From NCBI GenBank assembly GCA_963920665.1, contig OY987267.1, forward strand, positions 9,486,001 through 9,550,000: DNA of 64,000 bases, read 5' to 3'. Position 1 is the stretch's first letter; each line of letters opens with the position of its first letter. This document shows positions 33,901-45,300 of the stretch, piece after piece. Source of the stretch: Straminergon stramineum. Its lineage: Eukaryota > Streptophyta > Bryopsida > Hypnales > Calliergonaceae. Made by a program: the position numbers and the translations under genes. The notes beneath the pieces are model-generated. The model worked only from the letters and a program-made list of their open reading frames with translations, was not told where the DNA came from and did no database searches.

Positions 33901-35493
33901 GCAGTGGTAGCCATGCACAAAACTTTTGATTAAATTTGCAAGAATTCTCTTTTCCTCCATAGCTAACACAAACTCTAGAAAGAACGAACACACCAAAACA
34001 ACAAGCAAGGAAGATGAAGTGAAGGACTTTTGAGAGTAGGAAGAAGGAAGGAGAGAAGGAATCTAGATAATTAATGAGGTGAGAATCATTTGAATTTGAT
34101 TTTATTCTAATTACTATTCACTAAGTTGTTGGTTAGTTATTGATTAGGATTCTTTTAGGAATTAGAAGGCTAGGCTTTGGTTAGGTTTTGTTTTGTTAGG
34201 CTTAATAAGACAAATAGATAAAGACAAAATGCCAACTAATATCTTTTGAAAGATTAGGAAATTACGAAATAATTAGGATTTATTAGATTTGATTTGATTT
34301 GATTTAGTGGATTTAAAAGGTTTTGAGGTATTAAAATAATTTCTAATTATTTTAAATACAACCAAAATTAATAAAATCCCATAACCATTAGTAGGAAAAG
34401 AAAAATTGAAATTGAAAAACAACATCAAACAAGAATTGATTTCAAATGGCGTGATGAATTAGCAAAATGGAGGATGGAACGGGATACTACGAAACTATTC
34501 ACCTCGTAATCCTCGAGGACGGTACGATTGATCACTTCATGGGAAAGGTACGTTAAAATTCTTTATATTTCTTTTAATTTCAATTTAATCTCACTTGACA
34601 AAATAAACCATTGGAAGCTTTAGGAAAATTAGAAAAGAAAATTAATATTTAAGATTAAAATTGTTCGTTTAGGATAAAAAATAGTTAATGAGGGAAATTT
34701 AACTCGTTAGACTTTTAAAACCAATTTCATTCATTAATAATTTTTTAAGAATTTATTTTTTAGTGTTTTACCTTGTTGGAAAGGTAATTTCTGAATTTTC
34801 ATAAAATCCTAAAAATACTAATTTTAGAATAGGAAATTTAGTTTACGATAGATTAAAAGATAATTAAAAAGAATTTCTAAAGAATCTTTAAGGAATCATT
34901 TAAATTAAGAATCAATTGGGGAATCTTTTAAAGATTCCAGAACCTCTTTTCATTTAAAAAATACTTTAATTTCAAGTGAGAAAAGATTGGATGAAGTTTG
35001 ATTTCAATTTGGATGAAATTCTTTAATTAATAGTCAAATTAGGTTTAGTCTTAGAATTAGGTAACTAACATAACTAAAAACTTAACCCTAAAATTTAGAT
35101 TTATTTCAATTAGTTTTACTATTTTTAATTTATGGATGAAAGTTGTGATGTAGTTTAGGATCAATATTTCATCCATTCATTTCTTTGATTAGGAAAGTTA
35201 GAATTTAACTTGCTTTACCATTCTGGAAAGGGCAATTTACATTCTACAATTTAGGTTAGATTGATTTTAGTTTGAATTCATCTTTTGATTAGTTATTTGA
35301 TTTAGTTAACCATAGTTTAGAATTAGGATTTAAATGATTTAAGTTCAATTTGGATATTTAAAAACAAAGTGTCCATTGCTTGGAAGGCGCGAATTGAACT
35401 TAGATTAAGAACACCCTAAAGAAATTGATTTAACCAGCCATTAGAACCCATGTGCACGTTTTAACTTGAAGGGTGGAGTTTAAAACACTCACA
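30932..35493. mobile_element. Probable 4.56 kb solo LTR
   Basis: The insertion starts TGTGAG and ends CTCACA, the inverted TG..CA dinucleotide ends of an LTR. It is flanked by an exact 5 bp direct repeat, CTAAG (30,927-30,931 and 35,494-35,498). No long frame, reverse transcriptase, integrase, primer-binding site or second LTR is seen, and the first and last hundreds of bases are not alike. The simplest reading is a single long LTR left after recombination between two LTRs. A degraded non-coding retroelement is the alternative. Orientation follows the internal TATA box (plus strand). Confidence 0.75.
32517..32525 (+). promoter_or_regulatory. TATA box inside the probable LTR
   Basis: TATAAAAGG sits in a short GC-richer patch of otherwise AT-rich DNA, followed by CCCTTCCCTCG. 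This is typical of the U3/R boundary of plant LTRs and supports plus-strand orientation. Confidence 0.6.
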
Positions 35494-35498
35494 CTAAG

Positions 35499-36090
35499 TC
35501 AGCTGACATTCGCGAGTCATTTCCAAGTTCTGGTACTGTCATATTTGTGTAGGTGGATGACCAAGACTACTATCATTCAAAAGTCATTTTATAGTTGTGC
35601 GGCTATTTTGTATATGCCGTAGTCTTGCATGCGTAGAGTCATTTGCTAGTCACTTGCGAGAAGCGTTATTGACAGGGGATGGATTCTCAAGTCATTTTTA
35701 TGTTGCAATGATGTCATTTCATCATAATGTGGCTTGGCATCGCCAGTCATTTCGGAATTCATGTAGAGTTGAACAGGAGTTCCTCTACTTCTATACAAAT
35801 GGGTGGAGGAACTTCATGTGCAGTCATTACGGAGTCATTATCTACACGCGAACAATGTATATGAATGACTGTTGCATTACTGCTCTGTAATTGCAACACC
35901 ATTGGCTTCAATTCTACGGCGCATGTCCAAAATAAACATCCAACATTCACAAAAACAAAAGGAATAAAAGGGATTGAAAAGCTAGAACGTCACTTCGTCA
36001 CGAACATTTACACAAATTTAGTGGTCAGAGTTGTGTCCCACTAAATCTAGTGGCTCTGTGGCTCCTGTAAGAAAGGAAACGCAGAAAAGG
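35499..36090. repeat. CACTA subterminal repeats continued
   Basis: GAGTCATTT, AAAAGTCATTTT and AGTCATT copies run to about 35,860, as at 30,466-30,926. The TnpA-like exons on the minus strand follow. Confidence 0.65.
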
Positions 36091-36095
36091 TTGTC

Positions 36096-36664
36096 TCAAC
36101 TACACAATTTCATGAACTTGGAGTCCCAAATTGCAGAGGTACCCTTTGCATCTTCGATGTTGTGTTGGTCTACGTCTTCTCTAGTGTACATGAGTTGCAC
36201 CCCTAGATGCAAAATGTCCAGCACATCCACCTTAAACCACGTCTCTGGAATCTCCTGGAAGTGGAACTTTTGTTCCCTTGGCACACTGTTGATGACCCCT
36301 GTTGCCAGTTTCTGCCTCACAGATTGTGGGTTCATCAAAAAGACTTCATCACCTGCCTTAAACCGCACCATGTCAACCACAAAGTACTTTATGTATGTGA
36401 TTGACTCCCAACATTGAAAACGAACCACAAATTGCTCACCACGACTAATGACTGGTACGTCACTTTATCGTGATTGCATATTGACTGCAAAACAACTTGT
36501 CCAGCAAACGAACTATAATTGCACTTTTGTATGACTAGAAGGTGACATCTATAAGATTGAGTTGGACATGTACGCCATTGAAACCTTGTCTTATGACCAC
36601 CCTTGGTATACATAACGTACGGAACACACACATAAAACTCGTGGAGTACATTAGTCAACCACAA
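36096..36664 (-). pseudogene. Putative C-terminal exons of the CACTA TnpA-like gene
   Basis: A minus-strand frame (36,428-36,096) reads FKAGDEVFLMNP, then a short variable part, then IPETWFKVDVLDIL and IEDAKGTSAIWDSKF. Its shape is like the TNP1/En-Spm (Transposase_23) C-terminal region of plant CACTA proteins: a VGxEVFL start, a W-K-V-x-V core, and a conserved I-x-D-A-x-G-x-x-x-x-W end. An overlapping frame to 36,664 may be the preceding exon. These would be the last exons of the gene at 42,352-45,893, now separated by the 5.3 kb MULE-like insertion in an intron. The family match is from memory of the motif and moderately sure. Confidence 0.45.
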
Positions 36665-37014
36665 TTGCTACAACATATATGAGATGTACATCTTCTGACC
36701 CCAACTTCTGTTAATTCCAGGCAGAGGGAATTTAGTGCGTGCAAGTTACTTCTTCAGTATGAAATTAAATAATACTTGGTGTAGCTCTCATATCACAGCA
36801 AGAGTAGGGTTGTTTTGTCGAACGTGTTTTGGGGTTTGGGTGTCAAGTTGTTCGTCTGATGTCGCATGTCGTATAAGACGAGTGTCGCATATACGAGACA
36901 AATTTGACGAGCGCGAAATTAGGGTTTAGGGTTTTCGGGCAGGGCAGCCAAAATTTTTATCTTATGTGGCGGGTTGTCAATAGTGACGTGGAAAGCTTTG
37001 ACCACGTCACCATA

Positions 37015-37490
37015 GGTGACTACGGGTGGGGCGACCGCGGGTCCTAGAATGAGGGCGACTGCGGGTTCAATCTGGGGCGACTGCGGGTCCAATCCAGGGC
37101 GACTACAAGTCGAGGGGGGAGGCGAGTGCGGGTGGGGCGCGTGCGGGTAAGATGGGGCGACCTCGGGTCCTAGAATGAGGGCGACTGCGGGTTCAATCCA
37201 GGGCGACTACAGGTCCCATCCAGGGTGACTACAGGTCGAGGGGGGGGGCGAGTGCGGGTCCAAGGGGGGCGAGTGTGGGTAGAAGGGGGAGACTACGGGT
37301 CTAGGGGGGTGAGTGCGGGTCTAGGGGGGGCAAATGCGGGTAGAAGGGGGCTTAGGGGGGCGACCACAGGTCATTTCTTGGGCGACCGCGGCTGATGGGG
37401 CGACTGCAGGTCTCAGACTCAAGAAGTCTTCTAGTTCATGACGATGGAGGCGGCTGCGTATGGGGCGACCGCAGGTCAGGGGCGCCAGAA
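37015..37490. repeat. GC-rich satellite block 5 (element copy 2)
   Basis: GGGCGACTGCGGGT-type units are at first spaced by 'caatccagggcgactacagg' segments and then by longer G-runs. It leads into the shared module as block 4,035-4,570 does. Confidence 0.85.
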
Positions 37491-38690
37491 AACATGAGTT
37501 TGAGTTTCCCCCCTTACAAAGTGGAGGGAAGGCGTTCAAACTTTTCAAGTACCGCTCCCCCCTTTTATGAGGAATAACTCCAGAAAATCCTAAAACTAAG
37601 GCATTCAATACTAAGTGATCAAAAGTTAATTAAGTAATAAAGAAAGCAAATTGGTTTAGGAAGTGGAGATTTGGAAAAGCCCTTTTTCCTAACATTTCAT
37701 TTCTCCTTCATCCATCCTTGTGGTCATATCAAATTCAACGTAACCATTTCCTATTTTAATTTTTGGAGGGAGTACATTGAGAGGAGACCTTCCCTTTTGG
37801 GGGAAATCATGTACAAAAAAAATACTAACATCGTGGGATGCACAAAGAAGAAATCTTCTTATCTACATAAGAAGTGGTTTAAGAAATGGAGACTTGGGGA
37901 AGCTCTTCTCCTTGACATTTTATTTTTCCTTCGTGGTCATGTCAAATTCAACGTGACCATTTCCTATTTTAATTTTTGGAGGGAGTACATTGAGAGGAGA
38001 CCTTCCCTTTTGGGGGAAACCATGTACAAAAAAAATACTAACACTGTGGGATGCATGAAGAAGAAATCTTTTTATCTACATAAGAAGTGGTTTATGAAAT
38101 GGAGACTTGGGGAAGCCCTTCTCCTCATCATTTCATTTTCCATCCTCCAACATAGGAATTTCAATATAGTCCTCCTCTTGATACATCAAGGGGATTTAAA
38201 ACACATTTGAAGGGGTGAATGAATATTCAATTTATTGAAGATTAAAAAGTTAGGAAATGACACTTTGAATGGTTTTTATCTTACAAGTACAAGGTTTAGG
38301 AGTTCAAACATTTTTACGACATATAATGAAAAGCAACTCACATGTGTGTGTCATTTTATCCATCCTAAAAAATAGAAGTACATTACTTTTGGACTCGCAT
38401 ACATGGAGAAGGTCCATGGTTTTTCTATAGGGCTTAGGGTATAGGGTTAGGGTTTAGGGTTTGGAAAACCCTCTTCAATTTCTCTAATAAGTCATACTAA
38501 AATTTCTGTATTTATAGACTAATTCTGTAGTATTAACTAACTACGAGCATTGAAGGACATGTCAATTATAGTGTATGGAAGATGCAATTAAGCTTGACTT
38601 CATTAGAGTTGGAGATGGCTCACATCTTGTGGTATGTTGGTTCGTGCATTGACGTGACTTTAAGATAGAGGTGAATATAGGTCTTGGGCG
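37480..38690. repeat. Shared internal module of the MULE-like element, copy 2
   Basis: Homologous to 4,565-6,000, with tandem units beginning near 37,663, 37,888 and 38,100 and a TTTAGGG-like tract at about 38,430-38,465. It has one tandem unit fewer than copy 1. Confidence 0.8.
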
Positions 38691-41260
38691 AGTTCAGGTC
38701 TAAGGCGACCATGGGTGGAGGCGAATTCAAGTCTTGTTGTTGTTGAGCCCAATTTGGTGGAATGGGGGGCGACCTCAGGTCTTGGGCGACCACGGGTGAG
38801 GGCGAGTTCAAGTCTTGTTGTTGTTGAGCCCAATTTGGTGGAATGGGGGCGACCTCGGGTCTTGGGCGACCACGGGTGAGGGCGAGTTCGAGTCTTGTTG
38901 TTGTTGAGCCCAATTTAGTGGATTGGGGGGCGACCTCGGGTCCTGGGCGACCGCGGGTGAGGGCAAGTTCGAGTCTTGTTGTTGTTGAGCCCAATTTAGT
39001 GGATTGGGGGGCGACCTCGGGTCCTGGGCGACCGCGGGTGAGGTCAAGTTCGAGTCTTGTTGTTGTTGAGCCCAATTTGGTGGAATGGGGGGCGACCTCG
39101 GGTCTTGGGCGACCGCGGGTCATGGGCGACCGTGGGTGAGGGCAAGTTCGAGTCTTGTTGTTGTTGAGCCCAATTTGGTGAATTGGGAGGCGACTTCGGG
39201 TAGGGGGCGACCTCGGGTCTTGGGTGACCGCGGGTGAGGGCGAGTTCGAGTCTTGTTGTTGTTGAGCCCAATTTGGTGGATTGGAGGGCGACTGCGGGTG
39301 AGGGCGAGTTCGAGTCTTGTTGTTGTTGAGCCCAATTTGGTGGAATGGGGGGCGACCTTGGGTCCTGGGCGACCGCAGGTGAGGGCGAATTCGAGTCTTG
39401 TTGTTGTTGAGCCCAATTTGGTGAATTGGGGGGCGACTTCGGGTGGGGGGCGACCTCGGGTCTTGGGTGACCGCGGGTGAGGGCGAGTTCGAGTCTTGTT
39501 GTTGTTGAGCCCAATTTGGTGGATTGGGGGGCGACTTCGGGTGGGGGGCGACCTTGAGTTTTGGGTGACCGCGGGTGAGGGCGAGTTCGAGTCTTGTTGT
39601 TGTTGAGCCCAATTTAGTGGATTGGGGGGCGACCTCGGGTCCTTGGCGACCGCGGGTGAGGGCGAGTTCGAGTCTTGTTGTTGTTGAGCCCAATTTGGTG
39701 GATTGGGGGGCGACTTCGGGTGGGGGGCGACCTCGGGTTTTGGGCGACCGCGGGTGAGGGCGAGTTCGAGTCTTGTTGTTGTTGAGCCCAATTTGGTGAA
39801 TTGGGGGGCGACTTCGGGTGGGGGGCGACCTCGGGTCTTGGGCGACCGCGGGTGAGGGCGAGTTCGAGTCTTGTTGTTGTTGAGCCCAATTTGGTGGAAT
39901 GGGGGGTGACTTCGGGTGGGGGGCGACCTCGGGTCAGGGGCGACCGCGGGTGAGGGCGAGTTCGAGTCTTGTTGTTGTTGAGCCCAATTTGGTGAATTGG
40001 GGGGCGACCTCGGGTCTTGGGCGACCGCGGGTCATGGGCGACCGTGGGTGAGGGCGAGTTTGAGTCTTGTTGTTGTTGAGCCCAATTTGGTGAATTGGGA
40101 GGCGACTTCGGGTAGGGGGTGACCTCGGGTCTTGGGTGACCGCGGGTGAGGGCGAGTTCGAGTCTTGTTGTTGTTGAGCCCAATTTGGTGAATTGGGAGG
40201 CGACTTCGGGTAGGGGGTGACCTCGGGTCTTGGGTGACCGCGGGTGAGGGCGAGTTCGAGTCTTGTTGTTGTTGAGCCCAATTTGGTGAATTGGAGGGCA
40301 ACTTCGGGTGGGGGGCGACCTCGGGTCTTGGACGACCGCGGGTGAGGGTGAGTTCGAGTCTTGTTGTTGTTGAGCCCAATTTGGTGGAATGGGGGGTGAC
40401 TTCGGGTGGGGGGCGACCTCGGGTCAGGGGCGACCGCGGGTGAGGGCGAGTTCGAGTCTTGTTGTTGTTGAGCCCAATTTGGTGAATTGGGGGGCGACCG
40501 CGGGTCATGGGCGACCGTGGGTGAGGGCGAGTTTGAGTCTTGTTGTTGTTGAGCCCAATTTGGTGAATTGGGAGGCGACTTCGGGTAGGGGGTGACCTCG
40601 GGTCTTGGGTGACCGCGGGTGAGGGCGAGTTCGAGTCTTGTTGTTGTTGAGCCCAATTTAGTGGATTGGGGGGCGACCTCGGGTCCTGGGCGACCGCGGG
40701 TCATGGGCGACCGTGGGTGAGGGCGAGTTTGAGTCTTGTTGTTGTTGAGCCCAATTTGGTGAATTGGGAGGCGACTTCGGGTAGGGGGTGACCTCGGGTC
40801 TTGGGTGACCGCGGGTGAGGGCGAGTTCGAGTCTTGTTGTTGTTGAGCCCAATTTGGTGGATTGGGGGGCGACTTCGGGTGGGGGGCGACCTTGAGTTTT
40901 GGGTGACCGCGGGTGAGGGCGAGTTCGAGTCTTGTTGTTGTTGAGCCCAATTTAGTGGATTGGGGGGCGACCTCGGGTCCTTGGCGACCGCGGGTGAGGG
41001 CGAGTTCGAGTCTTGTTGTTGTTGAGCCCAATTTGGTGGATTGGGGGGCGACTTCGGGTGGGGGGCGACCTCGGGTTTTGGGCGACCGCGGGTGAGGGCG
41101 AGTTCGAGTCTTGTTGTTGTTGAGTCCAATTTGGTGAATTGGGGGGCGAGTTCAGGTGGGGGGCGACCTCGGGTCTTGGGCAAGTTCAGGTCTTGGGCGA
41201 CCACGGGTGAAGGCGAGTTCAAATCTTATTGTTCTTGAGCCCAATTTGGGTGAACCTGCG
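38690..41260. repeat. Long satellite array, 80-100 bp units, about 27 copies
   Basis: Each unit contains GCGACC.CGGGT one to three times, then GAGGGCGAGTTCGAGTC, TTGTTGTTGTTGAGCCCAAT and TTGGTG.ATTGGGGGG. Unit length varies by insertion or loss of extra GCGACTTCGGGT segments. Blocks of several units are repeated nearly identically: about 39,480-39,830 resembles 40,810-41,130. This suggests recent higher-order amplification. Open frames up to 365 codons on the minus strand (QQQDSNSPSPAVAQDPRSPP type) are repeat by-products. Confidence 0.92.
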
Positions 41261-41264
41261 GTCT

Positions 41265-41940
41265 GCAAGGAGCGCACGTAGATCTCGGGGAGTGACCATG
41301 GGTCTAGTAGGGCGACTGCGGGTCCACGGGCGATTACTTGTCTTGGACAAGGCGACTGTGGGTCTAGGGGCGAATGCGGGTCCTAGACAGGGCGACTGCA
41401 GGTCTTGGAAAGGGCGACTATGGGTCCTGGGGCGACTATAGGTCTTGGACAGGGCGATTGCAAGTCCTGGACAGGGCGACTGCGGGTCCTGGGGCGACTG
41501 CAGGTCCTAGAGAGGGCGATTGCGGATCCTGGGGCGCCTGCAGGTCCTGTGGAGGACGACTGTAGGTCTTGGAGAGGGCGACCGCGGGTTCTGAGTAGGG
41601 CGACTGCAGGTCTTGGAGAGGGCGACGACGGGTTCTGGGCAGGGCGACTGCGGGTCTTGGAGAGGGCGACGGCGGGTTCTGGGCAGGGCGACTGCGGGTC
41701 CTCTAGAGGGCGACTGCAGGTCTTTTGAGGCGCGTGCGGGTCCCCTGGGAGGCGACTGCGGGTCTTTTGGGGCACCTGCGGGTATTTGTGAGGCATTACT
41801 CTCTTTTGGCTCCGACTTCATGTCTTTGCCTCATAAGTTGCGAAGTACTTCCCACCCGCGGTCGCCTAGCAGCGTGAACCCGAAGTCGCCCTATCTATAA
41901 TTGCCTACAGCCGTGGTCGCCCACACCCGCATGCGCCCCT
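41265..41940. repeat. Second satellite type (~20-40 bp units) and inverted motif at the element's right end
   Basis: GGGCGACTGCGGGTC alternates with 'ttggagagggcgac' and 'ctggacagggcgac' units to about 41,790. A short run of reverse-orientation motif (CCCGCGGTCGCC, about 41,855-41,935) precedes the terminus. It is homologous to 13,400-13,945. Confidence 0.85.
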
Positions 41941-42351
41941 TTAGGATGCCACGTAGAAGATACGTGTTTGCCACATGGCATCCAGGTGGCCTCTCGGGCA
42001 GGGTGAATTTTTAAAGAAAAGTCAAAGCTAAGTTTGACTCTATTAGACGGACAAGAGGGTCTACTTGACGTGTTGGACGTCGTGTTCGTCGTGTTGTTGA
42101 ACTGTCCGCCGGAACAACCATGAGCAAGAGAGACACCTTCTGTGGACCAAAGTGGAAATGAAAGAGGTACCACTACAGACTAGGCTTCCATAGACAACCT
42201 CGCTCTTCGGCTACTACTTTTAAGGTACTACTACTGCCACATGACTTCCTAGCGACTTCAAAATGACTTGCAATTGACTTGTTAACCCTAGGTAATTGCA
42301 ATTTTACTTCAACATGACTTCCTGAGCATAGGAAAATGACTTCAATATGAC

Positions 42352-45300
42352 GGGAAAGGGAAATGCACATGGAAGGGCAATGAATGGACCTTCTTGCAAG
42401 GCCCGTCTCGTTTCTTCTCTGCTGCGGATGCAAGCTTCGTCCGTGTCTCCCGCTTCTGTCCTTTTTCCTGCAAACAAATGCACATATTGTTATTTTGGGT
42501 AATGAAGTGAAGGTGAAGGGACACCCAATGAGGGAAACCAAACCAACAACAAGTCCCCTCACCTTCCACAATGTCAAGAAACTCATATGCACATCCAGAT
42601 TGGCATTTCAGTAGCATTTGCCCAACGGATTCATGGCCAAATTCAGGGTACTTGGTTTGGAATGCATTGACATTTGGACACTAATGTAGGGCCTCCAATA
42701 GCGGCTACAGAAAACATTTCAAGTGCTCCTTATCGTCGCAAAGTGTGCGAAGCCATTTCACGTAAAAAGGAATACTGATGATGACATTGGTTTCCGGATT
42801 GCAGTTGACCCTACTGATTTGACTGTCTATAATCATCATATTGGCTGCGCTAAATGCAGGCCAAGTACCATATACTCTAGACAAGTTCTTCCCCCTCTCA
42901 ATGGACGACCCATCTTCAACGTCAATAAACTCACACTCATATCCAGACCAAGCAAACAAGGGGGATGCATTGATGGCACCCTTCAAGCCTCCCAACATCG
43001 TGGGCATAACGTCTGCCAAATAATTGCCGCTCCTATTGGCCCAAAACGCTACAAAAAAATTTGCAAAATAGCGGGACAGGAATGGCTTCAACCATGGCTT
43101 CAGAACTACTCGCCTAGACCCAGTCTTTGCAGTACTACAAATTTGACTATTTGGGTTCACCGCTGTCAAAGAACTACAGTCCAACAACGTCCCGTGGACA
43201 TTAAATATGATTGATTTCGACTGCCCTATAGTCCATCCTGTACCGAGGTTGCTAAATGCACTGGTTAGCTTGACCTCATTCGACGTACATGGACGACTAT
43301 GTGAGGCGGCTTTTACCTTCAGTGGAGAGCATGATGGTCTCCTCACCTTCTTCAAGGAAGGCTCTGTTGCCCCTACCGATTGCATAGAAGGCTTTCCTAT
43401 CTCTCTCATGGGGGCCTCCACAAGTGATTTACTTGGAGCACCTTTCCCTACCTCAATGACCGGTGCAACCTCTCTCTCTTGTGTATAAGCCTTCGGTGAT
43501 TGGGGGGCAGTTTTACTATCTGCTTCCTTTTCCACAGCGCTATCCGAGGCTTCACTACCGGTCGGTGAAGGAGTCGCTGTAGCCCGTGGTTGCACTGCGT
43601 CCATGAGGGGCAATTCTGGACCCACGTCGACTCTTGCAACTTGGAAGAGGTCGATGGCGGATATAGCAGGCTCCACGATGCTGGGCACAGTAACATTGGG
43701 AACCGGCACTATGGACTCTTCTTCGGGAGGCATAGCTTCTGTGGTCACTGTGGTGGGAGCATCCATCACTAGCAAGTCAGAGTCGAAGGAGAGAGTGATA
43801 TTTGCGGCTACAGCTGTAATGATATCCTTCGCTACCTTGCCCACTCGCTTGTGGACACTAGTAGCATCCAACGTCTGTTGCCCACTTCTATCGTTGTTCT
43901 CCAAAGTTGACTGAGTGATGGATGGGCTGCTGTCATCCATTTGCTTTGCCTTCCCCCAAAAGCATTGGAACATCGATCGCAAGTCGTCTATTGCTTTAGC
44001 CTGGGCTACCGAAGTGGCTAGGAATTGGGTGAACTTCATGTCGACATTATTCTTCCAGGACTCCATAGCTAACCACCTGGATGATTCAGCTTCCCCCACC
44101 ACCTACTCACCGATGCGTGGACCACAAACCAACAAAGTTAAGTAGTTGTCATTGACTAGTCACTGAAATGACTTAGAAATGACTATGCAACTCTTACATG
44201 ACTACAGAAACACTCCATACAAGTGCCAGTCATACTTCATGACTTCCAATGACACGGCTATGACTACATTGTAGGTAAACCATGCATTCCTACCGCACTG
44301 CAATTGTGACACAAAAACATGTGTGCTCTAAAGGAGAAATCCAATGAATTAAATTGAAACTTACAATTGTCATAGCTGCACTAGACGCAATTGACTGCCT
44401 TCCCGCAGCTAGGTCTATAATGCCTAGACTTGTTTCCCTCCCTTCCCTCTACAGAAGTACCATTAGTTACTTAGTGCTTGGGGGCTCCCAATTCAAACCA
44501 TTGCACACAATGGAATCCATGTCTGAAATTTTTGAAATGCACACACATGCTATGATGTGAAGAACGGAAAGAGTGAAGTCTGAACTTACCATTTGGGCAT
44601 CCTTCCCAGCTCTCCCTTTCCTCCCAACCAATGCATAATTTTTCACGCTTTGACGTGCTACTGTCATCTTCTGCGCATCCGTCTTCCAATACGCTATCAA
44701 CCTTTTCCATTGGTCGTCGTTCATGTGAATAGGTGCCATCTCTTGGCCTTTCAACCACCTAACTTTCAACCGAGACCTCTCCGATTTAAAAAATTTGGTC
44801 ATTGACGTTTTGAATCCAACCAAGCTGATTGGATGGCCTACGTACTCAAATTCGTTGTCTAGGGCATCTCTTAATTTTTGAAGTGTGTGTGGCTTATACT
44901 TGGACCACTCCACCACGCTCATGTCTAGAATTTTAGGGATAAAGTCATGAATTGCTTCATCCCACTCATTTTTCCCCTCACAGGTAGCGTCCACTTCACC
45001 ACCTTCCAACACGAATACCCGGTTTGGTTTCGTGCCTGCTGTGAGTCATCGTCGACTCTCCAAGTTGTATGCATGTCGTTTCTTTTGTTTGCAGACTCGA
45101 TCATCCGTGTCTTGGGACGTTGCCGCTCCTACTGCACCCTATGCACCAGTTTGTCTAGGCTAGGAACTTGAATATGGCTGTGGGGGTCCGGAGTTCCACG
45201 GAGGTGGTACTTGTGTCTGGCTAGGCATCCACTGCCCCGGGACCCAAGACCAACTTGGTTGCTGGTAAAAAGTACGCTCTTGTGCAGGAGGCGGGAGGAG

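Larger units (their letters stand above)
36806..42122. mobile_element. Complete MULE-like element, copy 2 (5,317 bp)
   Basis: The left terminus is AGGGTTGTTTTG; the right terminus is GAACAACCATG. Both ends can be aligned as loose inverted repeats starting GGTTGTT. The flanks are AGCAAGAGT (36,797-36,805) and AGCAAGAGA (42,123-42,131): 8 of 9 identical, the size of a Mutator target duplication. The order inside is terminus, satellite block, shared module, a long satellite array, a second satellite type, inverted motif, terminus. No transposase is encoded. It shares its right terminus with 13,946-14,136 and both terminal sequences with the 362 bp miniature at 55,829-56,190, whose 9 bp duplication is exact. 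It sits in the CACTA TnpA-like gene. Confidence 0.85.

Noticed and set aside
30932..35493. Complete LTR retrotransposon with two LTRs
   Set aside because: No internal coding domain, primer-binding site or matching repeat between the two ends was seen; a solo LTR explains the ends and the target duplication better.
38620..41238. Long minus-strand open frames (up to 365 codons) rich in Pro, Arg, Gln and Asn, and plus-strand Gly/Arg/Val-rich frames
   Set aside because: They follow the satellite unit exactly, all frames are open because the repeat lacks stops, and no start, splice or domain signal is present.
38690..41260. CRISPR-like array
   Set aside because: Spacers are themselves repeated, the unit is GC-rich and variable in length, and the surroundings are eukaryotic transposons.
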